Counted from the stretch's first letter, positions 10,178 through 19,650 are shown. The stretch is DNA of 64,000 bases from Ferrovibrio sp. MS7 (GCF_038404985.1 NZ_JBBKBA010000001.1:2632001-2696000), one strand, 5' to 3'. Notes: generated by a model from the sequence alone, not told the origin. Numbers and translations: made by a program.

Positions 10178-11671
10178 ATGTCGGGCCTGAGGCGGGGGTA
10201 CGTTTTGGTCAAACCGATTTACAATAGGCGTCTTCTGGTACTGGCAGTCGGTGCCCTACTGCTGGTCGGTTTCGTGGCCACCAGCGTGGCGAGCTACTGG
10301 GTTTCGCGCCAGAGCCTGCGCAATGCCATTACCGAAACCGAGCTGCCGCTTACCTCGGACAATATCTATTCCGAAATTCAGAACGATCTGGTCCGGCCGA
10401 TCCTGATTTCCTCGCTGATGGCGAGCGATACCTTTGTGCGCAACTGGGTTCTGGAAGGCGAGCGCGACCCCAAGCTGGTGTCGCAGTATCTCAACGAAAT
10501 CAAGACGCGCTACAACGCCTTCACCAGCTTCTTCGTCTCCGACCGCACCTACACCTATTATCATGCCGATGGCGTGCTGAAGAAAGTGCACCCGGATGAG
10601 CCGCGCGATGTCTGGTATTTTCGCGTCCGCGACATGCAGGCGGATTACGAGATCAATGTCGATCCCGACATGGCGAATTCCGACGCCCTGACGATCTTCA
10701 TCAACTATCGCGTCCGCGATTACGATGGCAATTTCATCGGCGCCACTGGTGTCGGCCTCACCGTCAATGCGGTGCGCAAGAAGCTCGATGACTACCAGCA
10801 GCGCTTCAACCGCACGGTCTATTTCGTCGACCTCAACGGCAAGGTGGCCATGGTCGGGCAGGGCGGCCAGGTGCCGGAGACTGACATCTCGATGCGCGGC
10901 GATATCGCCAGCGTGCTGCCGCATCTTTCGAAGACCGAGACCAAGTCGTTCCAGTATACTTACAAGGACGAGGCCCGACTGCTGAATGTGCGCTATATCG
11001 ACGAACTGCACTGGTACCTGTTCGTTGAGAAGTCGGACGAAGCCGCGCTGGCCGGCATCACCCGCACGCTCTATTGGAACCTGCTGATCAGTATCGGCAT
11101 CACCCTGCTGGTGCTGTATGGCTCGCGCCAGGTGATCAACCGCTTCCAGGGCCGGCTGGAAGAGATGGCCACCACCGACCAGCTCACCGGCCTGGCGACG
11201 CGTCACGCCTATGAATTGCTGATGCAGCAGGCGATGCGCGATGCCCAGCGTCATGACCTGCCGCTCTGCGTCATCATGGTCGACGTCGACCGCTTCAAGC
11301 TGATCAATGATGGCTTCGGCCATGTCGCTGGCGACCGCGTGCTGCGCGGTGTGGCCGATGCGATGCGCGCCGCCTTGCGCTCTTCCGATCTCGTCTGCCG
11401 CTGGGGCGGCGATGAATTCCTGGTGGTACTGCGGAACTGCGATATCGTGAACGGCGAGCGCATTGCCGAGAGCATCCGCGAGGTGATCGAAAGCGCCGAA
11501 TTCCATGTCGGCGGCCGCGTTGTCACCGCCAGCGTCAGCCTTGGGGTTGCCTCCCTGGCCCCGGACGAATTGCTCGATCACCTGCTGACCCGGGCCGACG
11601 ACGCGCTCTATCAGGCCAAGGAAGAAGGGCGCAACTGCGTCCGCATCGCCGAGACGCCTGTCGAGGCTTGA
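10178..11671 (+). CDS. Membrane diguanylate cyclase (dCache-GGDEF)
   Basis: This protein of about 497 residues has a membrane helix near 18-40, a large periplasmic Cache-like domain to about 295, a second helix near 300-320 and a C-terminal GGDEF domain. The active-site motif is intact (GGDEF at 410-414), with an RxxD inhibitory site nine residues upstream (RSSD, 401-404), so product inhibition is expected. It should make c-di-GMP in response to an extracytoplasmic signal. The start is uncertain: ATG 10178, GTG 10172, or TTG 10205, which has a GAGGCGGGGG site ahead of it. Confidence 0.93.
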   Translation: MSGLRRGYVLVKPIYNRRLLVLAVGALLLVGFVATSVASYWVSRQSLRNAITETELPLTSDNIYSEIQNDLVRPILISSLMASDTFVRNWVLEGERDPKLVSQYLNEIKTRYNAFTSFFVSDRTYTYYHADGVLKKVHPDEPRDVWYFRVRDMQADYEINVDPDMANSDALTIFINYRVRDYDGNFIGATGVGLTVNAVRKKLDDYQQRFNRTVYFVDLNGKVAMVGQGGQVPETDISMRGDIASVLPHLSKTETKSFQYTYKDEARLLNVRYIDELHWYLFVEKSDEAALAGITRTLYWNLLISIGITLLVLYGSRQVINRFQGRLEEMATTDQLTGLATRHAYELLMQQAMRDAQRHDLPLCVIMVDVDRFKLINDGFGHVAGDRVLRGVADAMRAALRSSDLVCRWGGDEFLVVLRNCDIVNGERIAESIREVIESAEFHVGGRVVTASVSLGVASLAPDELLDHLLTRADDALYQAKEEGRNCVRIAETPVEA

Positions 11672-11702
11672 CCATCGCCTTCAGCTTTAATGCGGGCCAG
11701 CC

Positions 11703-12572
11703 TTAATGTGGACCCGGCAGGATCACCACTGTCGGCTTCGGCGGCAGGGTGGGGCGGCCGACCTGGATGAAATTCCTGTCGCTGAGCGTCACCGCATGGG
11801 TATCGCGGAGCTGGGACAGAAAGCGCTCCAGGGTGTGATCGCCGAAATAGTGCATCGGGATCACCAGCGGTGCCTTCAACTGCCGGATAACTTCCACCAT
11901 TTCGGTCTGGTTCAGCGTATAGCCGCCATCCACCGGCACCAGCACCACGTCGATGCGGCCCATATCGGCGAGATGGCCGGGCTCCAGGCGGTGATGCAGA
12001 TGGCCGAGATGGGCGATGCAGATATCCGCCACATCGAAGATGAAGATGGAGTTGCCATCGTATTCGGTGCCGCCGCCCCAGTTGCGGATATTGGTCGGCA
12101 CGTTGCGTACCCGCAGATCCTTGTAGGCGAGATTGTGCCGCGCCGGCTTGCCGTCATAAGGCCAGCCGCGCAGCAGATGCTTGATGCCCGGATCGGGATT
12201 GTTGGTGAAATGCGTCGTGTGCGCGTGGTTCATCGTCGCGATGTCCGGCGTCACATCAGGCCGCAGATAGTCGTTGTAGTCGGTGGCGGCGGTGGCGCCG
12301 CCCGGCGTCTCGATCAGGAACGTGGCGTGGCCGACGAAGGTGATCCGCACCTGGCCCTGGGGCGGCGCGGGGCGCAGGCCCTGGCTGCGCTCCTGGGCGA
12401 GTTGGAAGTGTAGGGCGCCAGCGGGTGTCAGGCTGGGGCGGAAGCTGGCGGGTTGCAGGAAGTTAGGCGAGGCATTCGCCACGGCGCCAAGGCAGGCTGC
12501 CCATGCCGCCCCCGATAGACCGCTGCCGAGCAAGACCAGGAAGGCGACAAGCAGGGCGACGGCAGGGGGCAT
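11703..12572 (-). CDS. Exported metallo-beta-lactamase-fold (UlaG-like) protein
   Basis: This 289-residue protein has an N-terminal signal peptide (about 1-26, cleavage near AAWA-AC). The fold is shown by VRITFVGHATFLIETPGG and later by IAHLGHLHH, VPVDGGYT and VIPMHYFGDH. The usual HxHxDH metal motif reads HAHTTH, with threonine in place of the metal-binding aspartate, so hydrolase activity could be altered. It lies 9 bases downstream of the response-regulator gene and may share its transcript. Substrate is unknown. Confidence 0.82.
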   Translation of the reverse strand: MPPAVALLVAFLVLLGSGLSGAAWAACLGAVANASPNFLQPASFRPSLTPAGALHFQLAQERSQGLRPAPPQGQVRITFVGHATFLIETPGGATAATDYNDYLRPDVTPDIATMNHAHTTHFTNNPDPGIKHLLRGWPYDGKPARHNLAYKDLRVRNVPTNIRNWGGGTEYDGNSIFIFDVADICIAHLGHLHHRLEPGHLADMGRIDVVLVPVDGGYTLNQTEMVEVIRQLKAPLVIPMHYFGDHTLERFLSQLRDTHAVTLSDRNFIQVGRPTLPPKPTVVILPGPH

Positions 12573-12581
12573 CTCAGGACC

Positions 12582-13103
12582 TCAGGTCTTGGGGGGCGTG
12601 ATCCACGGATTGCGGCCAAGCTTGCGTTGGCCTGTCTGATCTTCGTCGCGACGGCCTGGATTATCCAGCGTTTTCCTGCGCCGCCGGTCGGGTCCGGTAT
12701 ACTCCTTGGTCTTCACAAATGCGCGAGGCCGGTTCAGCACCTGGTCCAGGCAGCGCAGCAGCGCCTCCGGCATTACCGGTTTCACCAGCACATCGTTGCA
12801 GCCGGCGCTCACGGCCTCGCTCACCAGTGTCCCCTCGGCATGGGCGGTTACCAGCACGAAGGGCACCATCGGGTTGGTGAGGCCTTCATGGCGGCGGATC
12901 ATCTTCAGCAGGGTGAGGCCGGTCACGAGGCCAAGCTGCTGGTCGCAAAGCAGCAGATCGTAGGCGGTTTCCTTCAGGTCGGCGATCGCCGCTTCGGCAT
13001 CACGAACCCGCGACACGCGGCTGTAGCCGAGCGCGTTGAGCATCGCCGTAATAGTGACGGCGGTGCCATCGTGATCTTCCACTAATAAGATACGTAGCGG
13101 CAC
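12582..13103 (-). CDS. Single-domain response regulator (CheY-like)
   Basis: This 173-residue protein has one receiver domain (about 1-125) with all conserved positions: acidic VEDHD, phosphoacceptor aspartate in LLLCDQQLG, threonine in LVTAHAE and lysine in VLVKPV. The remaining tail (about 130-173) is basic and contains TGPDRRRRK, a tail motif seen in other alphaproteobacterial receivers. There is no output domain, so it probably acts by protein contact or phosphotransfer. No kinase gene is adjacent. Confidence 0.9.
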   Translation of the reverse strand: MPLRILLVEDHDGTAVTITAMLNALGYSRVSRVRDAEAAIADLKETAYDLLLCDQQLGLVTGLTLLKMIRRHEGLTNPMVPFVLVTAHAEGTLVSEAVSAGCNDVLVKPVMPEALLRCLDQVLNRPRAFVKTKEYTGPDRRRRKTLDNPGRRDEDQTGQRKLGRNPWITPPKT

Positions 13104-13143
13104 GGTTAGTCTCGCAACTCCGGGGTCTCGTCGTTATGCGATG

Positions 13144-13668
13144 CTAGCGGCAGATCGGAATTTCCGTCACCAGCAGGCTTTGCTGCAGCTTGGCGTAATA
13201 TTTGAAACCGGGCCAGCCATCAGTCTTGATCCGCTCTACCACATCATAGGCGGCTTTGCACACGCCGGCATCGACTTCCGGCGCAGCGCGCGTAGCAATG
13301 GAGGCATCGTTATCCCACTGCTCTTGTTGCGTGCGTTTGGGGTAAAGACGCTTGATCGCGGTGCTGCGCAGGGTCACCGCACCGCGCAATTGTTCGCCGT
13401 TTTCCTGGTCAAATTTGTACCAGCTATCCAGGGCAGCCTGGCCGTTCGGGTCGATACGGGCACAGCGCCGCAGGGTCTCGCGCAACGCCAGGCCAGCCCG
13501 CACCTCGGCTTCGGCCTCGGCTTCCTTGTCGTTGAAGCAATAGCGATTGCGCACGGCCCCCTGCTGGCCGCCCGGCTGGCCTTGTGCCAGGGCATCTCCG
13601 GCCTGGATCAGGGCAAGCAGGCCCAGCAACCCCAGCAGCCCTGGCCGGAAAATAAAGCGGCGGACCAT
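13144..13668 (-). CDS. Secreted protein of unknown function
   Basis: The 174 residues begin with a clear signal peptide (MVRRFIFRPGLLGLLGLLAL, cleavage near DALAQG). The mature part is charged and helical (NDKEAEAEAEVRAGLALRET) and has four cysteines (YCFN, RRCAR, GVCKA, ICR) that could form disulfides. It is not recognised as a known family. It starts 3 bases after the SPOR-protein gene on the same strand, so a related envelope role is plausible. Confidence 0.65.
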   Translation of the reverse strand: MVRRFIFRPGLLGLLGLLALIQAGDALAQGQPGGQQGAVRNRYCFNDKEAEAEAEVRAGLALRETLRRCARIDPNGQAALDSWYKFDQENGEQLRGAVTLRSTAIKRLYPKRTQQEQWDNDASIATRAAPEVDAGVCKAAYDVVERIKTDGWPGFKYYAKLQQSLLVTEIPICR

Positions 13669-13671
13669 GCC

Positions 13672-14625
13672 TTAGCCGGCAGCGCCTTCCAGCTTGCGCA
13701 GGATGCGGCAATCCTTGCCGGCGGCGATCACAGCGCGGCAGAAATCCGCCGTGGCGCCGGCATCGGTGAAATCGCCGGCCAGCACGCGCACGAAGCGGCC
13801 ATGCTCGGGCACCTCGATCAGCTTCATATGCATGGCGGCGCCGGCATGGCGCTCGCCCAGCTTGGCGCGCAGGTCGGCCCACAGCTTCTCGGCTTCTTCC
13901 GGCGTACGGGTGGAGGCGATATGCGCCTCATAGCGTGCCGTGCTGGCGGTGCGCTGCAGCAACTGGCGTTCGCTGGCGACGATGCCGTCGAAGCCATGCA
14001 CCTGGCGCGGCATGCCGGCCGGGGCTGCCGGCGTGGGAGCGGCCATGCGTTGCGGCGCCGGCGCTGGAGTTGGGGCAGGTGCGGGGGCGGCGGCAGGCAT
14101 CGGCACCGGGGTTGGCTGAGTCATGCGCTGCGGCGATTGTGCCGGTGCCGAGGCCGGCATGCTGCGTGGCTGCACTACGTTGCCGGACGAGCCGGGTGAG
14201 ATGATGCCGGGCGCATTGGCCGGATCGAAGCTCGGCATCGTGTTCTGTGCCGGCGAGGGATAGCGCATCGCCGGGCCGGGCACCGGCTGGGTGCCGGAGG
14301 GGGCACGCATGGCGGGTGGTGTGGTGAGCGGGGTTGGCGCATTGGAGCGGCGGCCGCTCGGGGTCGGCACCTCGTTCTCGTTGGTCACGGCAAGGCGCTG
14401 CGGCGGCTGCTGCGGTTCGGGCAGGGCTGCCGGCACCACGGCGACCTGCTGCGGGCTGAGATACTGGCCCAGCGGCTGCCGTGCATCGGCACTCGCCACC
14501 CGCACCGCTACAGCGCGCGGCGTGCCATCGCTTGCCGGCAGATCGTTCACGGCGGCAATGCCAAAGACGCCGGTGGAGGCGATCACGGCGATGCCGAAAG
14601 TGGCGGCGGCAGTAGGAAGCGACAT
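13672..14625 (-). CDS. SPOR-domain envelope protein
   Basis: This 317-residue protein has one N-terminal hydrophobic segment (about 5-27), a long Pro/Ala-rich low-complexity linker (about 60-220) and a C-terminal domain of SPOR type (about 232-310: ARYEAHIASTRTPEEAEKLW, FVRVLAGDFTDAGATADFCR). SPOR domains bind denuded peptidoglycan at division sites. The layout is a single-span anchor, a flexible tether and a glycan-binding head. It is the first gene of a two-gene operon with the secreted protein downstream. Confidence 0.82.
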   Translation of the reverse strand: MSLPTAAATFGIAVIASTGVFGIAAVNDLPASDGTPRAVAVRVASADARQPLGQYLSPQQVAVVPAALPEPQQPPQRLAVTNENEVPTPSGRRSNAPTPLTTPPAMRAPSGTQPVPGPAMRYPSPAQNTMPSFDPANAPGIISPGSSGNVVQPRSMPASAPAQSPQRMTQPTPVPMPAAAPAPAPTPAPAPQRMAAPTPAAPAGMPRQVHGFDGIVASERQLLQRTASTARYEAHIASTRTPEEAEKLWADLRAKLGERHAGAAMHMKLIEVPEHGRFVRVLAGDFTDAGATADFCRAVIAAGKDCRILRKLEGAAG

Positions 14626-14747
14626 GGCAGGCTCCAGACATAATGATGGTCCCGGTCCATGAAGCTAATTCAGGGGTAGGGGCCACGTTGCGGCGCAAAT
14701 TAATAAAAGGTTAGCATTTCGCTCCGATTCCCGCCACGGCCAACCTG

Positions 14748-15551
14748 ATGTCGGCGATCCTTACCAAACTGCTCTGGCCCATCCTCAATCCCACCGCGCT
14801 GCTGCTGGGCCTTTTGCTGCTCGGCGGTCTGGGGTGGGTTTTCGGTGCCCTGCTGCCGCTTAAAGTGGAACAGGCGGCGCGGCGGCTGCTCGGCTTGGCC
14901 CTTGTCGCCCTGCTGCTGGTGCTGCTGGTACCGTGGCACTGGGCGATACGGCCCCTGGAAGATTATTTCCCGCAGCCCGACTTGCCGGCCCAGGTGGATG
15001 GCATCCTGGTGCTAAGCGGGGCGGAACGGCCCCTGCTGACGGCAGCGCGCGGCCAGCCGCAGGTGAATGGCAGTGCCGAGCGGCTGTTTGCCTTCCTTGC
15101 CCTGTCCCGGCGCTATCCCGAGGCACGGCTGGTTTTCAGTGGCGCTGGTATTACCAGCGATACCGGCGGTGTGGCCGAAGCTGATGTCGCGGCCACGATT
15201 CTCGCCGATGCCGGCCTCGACATGAGCCGGCTGGAAGTCGAAAAGCTTTCCCGCAACACGGCGGAGAATGCGCGGCTGAGTTACGATCTGGTGAAACCGC
15301 AACCAGGAGAAACCTGGATCGTGGTCACTTCTGCGTTTCACATGCCGCGTGCCGTCGCTTGTTTCCAGGCAGTGGGCTGGCCGGTGTTGCCCTATCCGGT
15401 GGATTACGTCACGATGGGTGCAACTGAGACTTGGGGCTGGTTTGATCCGCTCTGGAGCTTGCAGAGCCTTAATCTTGCCACACGGGAATGGCTTGGTCTG
15501 GCCGTGTATCGCATGCTGGGGCATACCCGGGGCCTGTTGCCGGAACGCTAG
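14748..15551 (+). CDS. YdcF/ElyC-type DUF218 membrane protein
   Basis: This 267-residue protein has two N-terminal transmembrane helices (about 15-35 and 45-63), then a DUF218 domain: DGILVLSGAERP, RYPEARLVFSGAG, EKLSRNTAENARLS, WIVVTSAFHMPRAV. Relatives (ElyC, SanA, YdcF) act in envelope or peptidoglycan-precursor homeostasis, though the chemistry is poorly known. It lies just upstream of the lytic transglycosylase gene, which fits an envelope role. Confidence 0.88.
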   Translation: MSAILTKLLWPILNPTALLLGLLLLGGLGWVFGALLPLKVEQAARRLLGLALVALLLVLLVPWHWAIRPLEDYFPQPDLPAQVDGILVLSGAERPLLTAARGQPQVNGSAERLFAFLALSRRYPEARLVFSGAGITSDTGGVAEADVAATILADAGLDMSRLEVEKLSRNTAENARLSYDLVKPQPGETWIVVTSAFHMPRAVACFQAVGWPVLPYPVDYVTMGATETWGWFDPLWSLQSLNLATREWLGLAVYRMLGHTRGLLPER

Positions 15552-15610
15552 ATTGTTTCGCTGCCCTGGGTTATGCCGTCTCGGCAGTTTGTAATTGGTG
15601 GAGTTGAGCG

Positions 15611-16852
15611 ATGATTGCAGGGCGGAAACTGGACCGGTTGAAGGGTGTTTCGCGGCTTGCTCTGGCCTGTCTATTGGTCAGTGGCGTGATGGCCTGCGGT
15701 GACAGCCGCTCCGACCGTATCCAGGCACGCAATGAAGCCGCCGCCGCACAAGCGCGTGGCACCGAAGCCAAGCCTGCAGAGGCGGCGCCGAGCAACAGCG
15801 CTGCTGCCGCCCGCCCGGCCGAAACCACCGCGCAGCGTCCCGCCACCGCACCAGCCCCTGTAGCGGCGCCACCGGCCCAGGAAGCCCGCCTGCCGGCCAC
15901 TTTCGATCGCGCCAGTTTCCAGAAATTCCTTGAAGATCTGCGCCAGGAAGCGCTTGGCAAGGGCATCAAGCCGGCGGTGGTGACGCAGGCGCTGACCAAT
16001 GTCGAGCCGGTGGCGCGCGTGCTGGAGCGCGACCGCAACCAGGCCGAATTCAAGATCGACTTTGCCACCTACCGCGACCGCGTGATCACGCCGGCCAATG
16101 TCGAGCGTGGCCGCCGCCTGCGCGACCAGCACCGCGAGTTGCTGGGGCAGGTGGCACAGCGCTATGGCGTGCAGGCCCGCTTCATCCTGGCCATCTGGGG
16201 TATCGAAACCCGCTATGGTGCGGTGAAGGCCGATGTGCCGCTGTTCAATTCCCTGGCCACGCTGGCCTATGACCAGCGCCGCGCGGCTTTCTTCCGTAAT
16301 GAGTTGTTTGCCGCGCTGCAGATGCTGGATCGCGGCTATATCGATTACCCCAGCATGAAGGGCTCCTGGGCCGGCGCCATGGGCCAGCCGCAATTCATGC
16401 CGTCGAGCTATCTTGCCTATGCCGAGGATTTCGACGGCGATGGCAAGCGCGACATCTGGAACAATCAGGCCGATACATTCGCCTCGATTGCCAATTATCT
16501 CGCCAAGCATAGCTGGTCCTCGGCCCAGACCTGGGGCCGCGACGTGAAACTGCCGCCGGGCTTTCAGGCTCGTTTAGGTGAATTCGCCCGCGAGGGCCGC
16601 TCTGGCTGCCGTGCCATCGACCAGATGACGCGCGACCTGCCCTTGAGCGAATGGGCGCGGCTTGGCGTGCGGCGCGGCGATGGCGGCGAATTGCCGAAGG
16701 TGAATCTTACCGGCGCCCTGGTGCAGCCCGATGGCGCCAATGGCCCCACTTTCCTGGTCTATGCCAATTACCGCTCGGTGCTGCGCTATAACTGCGCCCA
16801 CCATTATGCGCTCACCGTCAGCATGCTGGCGGATCGCATCGAAGGGCCGTAA
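15611..16852 (+). CDS. Lytic murein transglycosylase, MltB family, lipoprotein
   Basis: This 413-residue protein has a lipoprotein signal (VSGVMAC, lipidated Cys near 29), an Ala/Pro-rich spacer to about 95 and an MltB-type catalytic domain. The catalytic glutamate is E199 in GIETRYG, followed by SWAGAMGQPQFMPSSY, DFDGDGKRDIW and ADTFASIANYL, all typical of the family. It cleaves the MurNAc-GlcNAc bond, forming 1,6-anhydro ends, at the outer-membrane inner face. A C-terminal extension after about 330 resembles that of MltB relatives without a clear extra domain. Confidence 0.93.
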   Translation: MIAGRKLDRLKGVSRLALACLLVSGVMACGDSRSDRIQARNEAAAAQARGTEAKPAEAAPSNSAAAARPAETTAQRPATAPAPVAAPPAQEARLPATFDRASFQKFLEDLRQEALGKGIKPAVVTQALTNVEPVARVLERDRNQAEFKIDFATYRDRVITPANVERGRRLRDQHRELLGQVAQRYGVQARFILAIWGIETRYGAVKADVPLFNSLATLAYDQRRAAFFRNELFAALQMLDRGYIDYPSMKGSWAGAMGQPQFMPSSYLAYAEDFDGDGKRDIWNNQADTFASIANYLAKHSWSSAQTWGRDVKLPPGFQARLGEFAREGRSGCRAIDQMTRDLPLSEWARLGVRRGDGGELPKVNLTGALVQPDGANGPTFLVYANYRSVLRYNCAHHYALTVSMLADRIEGP

Positions 16853-16857
16853 CCGGT

Positions 16858-17220
16858 ATGGCGCTGCTGGCAACCATCCTCACGGCCCTGGTTGCTGCGC
16901 TGCATGCCTGGTTCCTGGTACTGGAGATGTTTCTCTGGACCAGGCCGCTGGGCCTCAAGACCTTCCGCAACACGCCCGAGCGCGCCGCCGAGACGGCCGT
17001 GCTGGCGGCCAACCAGGGCCTCTATAACGGTTTCCTGGTCGCCGGCCTGGTCTGGGGCCTGCTGCACCCGGTGCCGGAGGTGGCGCTGCAGCTCAAGACC
17101 TTCTTCCTGCTTTGCGTCATCGTTGCCGGGGTCTATGGCGCCATCAGCTTCAGCCGCCGCATCCTGTTCGTGCAGGCGCTGCCGGCCGCGCTCGCCCTGG
17201 CAGTGGTGTGGCTGGCCTGA
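16858..17220 (+). CDS. DUF1304 family membrane protein
   Basis: This 120-residue protein has four predicted helices. It matches the DUF1304 pattern in FLVLEMFLWTRPLGLKTF, LAANQGLYNGFLVAGL and the LKTFFLLCVIVAGVYGA segment. The function of the family is unknown. The start lies 5 bases after the transglycosylase stop, suggesting cotranscription. Confidence 0.85.
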   Translation: MALLATILTALVAALHAWFLVLEMFLWTRPLGLKTFRNTPERAAETAVLAANQGLYNGFLVAGLVWGLLHPVPEVALQLKTFFLLCVIVAGVYGAISFSRRILFVQALPAALALAVVWLA

Positions 17221-17366
17221 ACGGGGCCGAAATCCGCCAAGCGCGCCAGCCACTCCTGGGAACCGCGCCAGCGTAACCTTTCTCTCATCATTGGCAGGCT
17301 AAATTCAGTCTCTCGCAGCGCTTTCACGAATCGCCCGCGATAGGCTAGATTTCACAAGATATAGCC

Positions 17367-18488
17367 ATGCCGCAGAAACACGACGCCATAGCTGGGTTCC
17401 ATCCCGGCGCCACTGCTCCGGCCAAGGGCCTGCGGTTAACCATGTTTCTGGTGCTGGCCGGGCTGGGCCTGACCGGCTGCGCCGAGACCCAGCTTGTCGC
17501 GCATGCGACCAAGAGCGTGGTGCGTCCGGACCCGACGCCGCCGGTTTCGGCCCCGGCCGGACGCGGCACCGGCATCTACAAGGTGGGGAACCCGTACCAG
17601 ATCAACGGCGTCTGGTATTACCCCAAGGAAGACCCGAATTACGACGAGACCGGCATCGGCTCCTGGTATGGCGAGCAGTTCCATGGTCGCGCCACCGCCA
17701 ACGGTGAAATCTTCGACATGAACGAGGTGACGGCGGCCCATACCACGCTGCCGATGCCCTCGCTGGTGCGCGTCACCAACCTGGAGAATGGCCGCTCCAT
17801 CGTGGTGCGCGTCAATGATCGCGGGCCGTATGTGAATAGCCGCGTGATCGATCTGTCGCGCCGCTCGGCGCAGCTTCTCGGCTATGACCGCCAGGGCACC
17901 GCCAAGGTGCGGGTACAGTATATCGGCCCGGCACCGCTGGCCGATGGTTCCGTCGCCGTCGCTTCGGCCGCGGCCCAGCGCAGCGGCAACGAGGAGCGGC
18001 CTGCGGCTTCGCCGCGCGGTGCCGTGGTGTCCGAAGCCCTGGCGCCGCCGCCCAGCCCGCGCGGTAATAACGCAGCGCGCAACAGTTCCAGCCCGAATGT
18101 GGTGGATGCCGCCACCAGCAGCCAGCCCAGTTCGGTGCAGATCATGGCCACAGCCAATCAAGGCCAGGCTGCAGCACCGGCGGCCGGCAACACGCCGCGC
18201 GCCAATCCCAGTGCCGAATTGGCACGCCAGCCGGTGCAGACCGTGTCGGTGCCCGGCGCCAAGAACATCTACGTTCAGGTCGGCGCCTTCACCCAGCATG
18301 AGAATGCCAGCCGTGCCGCGGCAGCACTCTCGAATTACGGCCGCGTCGGCATTTCCTCGCGCGTCGTGAATAATCAGGAATTCTTCCGTGTCCGCCTTGG
18401 GCCGTTCGATCAGGTATCCTCTGCCGATACGGCGCTGCAGCAGATGCTTTCGATTGGACAGACCAATGCGCGTATCGTTGTCGAATAA
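17367..18488 (+). CDS. rlpA: RlpA-type septal lytic transglycosylase with SPOR domain
   Basis: This 373-residue lipoprotein has a lipobox LTGC (Cys near 38), a double-psi beta-barrel domain (about 90-190: GIGSWYGEQFHGRATANGE, VRVNDRGPYVNSRVIDLS) and a C-terminal SPOR domain (about 295-370: YVQVGAFTQHENASRA). RlpA cleaves naked glycan strands at the septum. The start is ambiguous: ATG 17367 supplies the basic n-region (KGLR) a signal peptide needs, while ATG 17442 would leave a very short one. It overlaps the following carboxypeptidase gene by 23 bases. Confidence 0.92.
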   Translation: MPQKHDAIAGFHPGATAPAKGLRLTMFLVLAGLGLTGCAETQLVAHATKSVVRPDPTPPVSAPAGRGTGIYKVGNPYQINGVWYYPKEDPNYDETGIGSWYGEQFHGRATANGEIFDMNEVTAAHTTLPMPSLVRVTNLENGRSIVVRVNDRGPYVNSRVIDLSRRSAQLLGYDRQGTAKVRVQYIGPAPLADGSVAVASAAAQRSGNEERPAASPRGAVVSEALAPPPSPRGNNAARNSSSPNVVDAATSSQPSSVQIMATANQGQAAAPAAGNTPRANPSAELARQPVQTVSVPGAKNIYVQVGAFTQHENASRAAAALSNYGRVGISSRVVNNQEFFRVRLGPFDQVSSADTALQQMLSIGQTNARIVVE

Positions 18489-19650
18489 GCTCGCCGCCAC
18501 TGCGGCCTTTGCGGTTTCACTGCTGTTTGCCGCGCCCCAGGCGCAGGCGCAGATCGGCCAGGTCGATACCCTGGCACGGCAGATGCTGCTGATTGACGCC
18601 GAAACCGGTGCGGTGATCTTCGAGAAGGGCAGCGAGGAGCGGATGCCGCCATCCTCGATGTCGAAGCTGATGACCGCCTATATGGTGTTCGAGCAGCTCG
18701 CCAGCGGCAAGCTGCGCATGGACGATGTCTTCCCGGTATCGGAGAAGGCCTGGCGCATGCAGGGCTCGAAGATGTTCGTGCATGTTGGCGACCGCGTGCG
18801 GGTGGAAGACCTGCTGCGTGGCGTGATCATCCAATCGGGCAACGATGCCTGCATCGTGCTGGCGGAGGGCATTGCCGGCAGCGAGGAACGCTTCGCCGAG
18901 ATGATGAACGAGAAGGCGAAGCAGATCGGCTTGCATAACAGCGTGTTCCGCAATGCCTCCGGCTGGCCCGACCCCGAGCATGTGATGACGGCGCGCGATC
19001 TCGCCACCCTGGCGCAGCAGATCATCAACCGCTTCCCGCAATATTACCATTTCTACTCCGAGAAGGATTACACCTACGGCATTGATCCGATCAGCAAGCG
19101 GCCGATCAAGCAGGGCAACCGCAATCCGCTGCTGTACAAGGAAATCGGCGCCGATGGCCTCAAGACCGGCCATACCGAAGCTGCCGGCTACGGTCTCACG
19201 GCTTCCGCCAAGCGCGGTGACCGCCGCCTGATCCTGGTGGTGAACGGCCTCAAGAGCATGAACGAGCGGTCGCGCGAGGCAGAGCGGCTGCTCGAGATCG
19301 GCTTCCGCGAGTATGACACCTACAAGCTGTTCACCGCCGGCAGCACGGTTGAGGAAGCCGATGTCTGGCTCGGCGAGCAGGCCAAGGTGCCGCTGGTGAT
19401 CAAAGACAGCCTTGCCGTGACCATGGCGCGGCGCAGCCGCACCGGCATGAAAGTGGTGGTGCGCTACGAGAACCCGATTGCCGCGCCGATCGTGCAGGGC
19501 GCGCCGCTTGGCACGCTGCTGATCACCGCGCCGGAAATGCAGCCCATCGAAGTGCCGCTGCTGGCTGGTGCCTCGGTGCCGCAGCTTGGTTTTGGTGGCC
19601 GCATTTCGGCGGCCCTCAGCCATCTGCTCTGGGGCGCGGGCAAGAAGTGA
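18466..19650 (+). CDS. dac: D-alanyl-D-alanine carboxypeptidase (PBP5/6 type)
   Basis: The start at 18466 gives a good signal peptide (MRVSLSNKLAATAAFAVSLL, cleavage near AQAQI). The mature protein has all penicillin-binding motifs: SMSK (64-67), SGN (124-126) and KTG (233-235), and a C-terminal PBP5-like beta domain (about 280-370) before a hydrophobic tail that may anchor it. It trims the terminal D-Ala from peptidoglycan stems in the periplasm. It overlaps rlpA at the start and tmk at the end, so the genes are coupled. Confidence 0.94.
   Translation: MRVSLSNKLAATAAFAVSLLFAAPQAQAQIGQVDTLARQMLLIDAETGAVIFEKGSEERMPPSSMSKLMTAYMVFEQLASGKLRMDDVFPVSEKAWRMQGSKMFVHVGDRVRVEDLLRGVIIQSGNDACIVLAEGIAGSEERFAEMMNEKAKQIGLHNSVFRNASGWPDPEHVMTARDLATLAQQIINRFPQYYHFYSEKDYTYGIDPISKRPIKQGNRNPLLYKEIGADGLKTGHTEAAGYGLTASAKRGDRRLILVVNGLKSMNERSREAERLLEIGFREYDTYKLFTAGSTVEEADVWLGEQAKVPLVIKDSLAVTMARRSRTGMKVVVRYENPIAAPIVQGAPLGTLLITAPEMQPIEVPLLAGASVPQLGFGGRISAALSHLLWGAGKK

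Noticed and set aside
10256-11581. A 441-residue minus-strand frame inside the diguanylate cyclase
   Set aside because: The plus-strand protein has complete Cache and GGDEF motifs; the antisense frame is His/Ile-Asp-rich with no recognisable domain.
14700-14714. Second CtrA box (TTAA-N7-TTAG) between the SPOR and YdcF genes
   Set aside because: One mismatch in the second half-site; such sequences are common by chance.
17436-19623. Long minus-strand frames opposite rlpA and the carboxypeptidase
   Set aside because: Shadow frames of genes with intact DPBB, SPOR and SxxK/SxN/KTG motifs.
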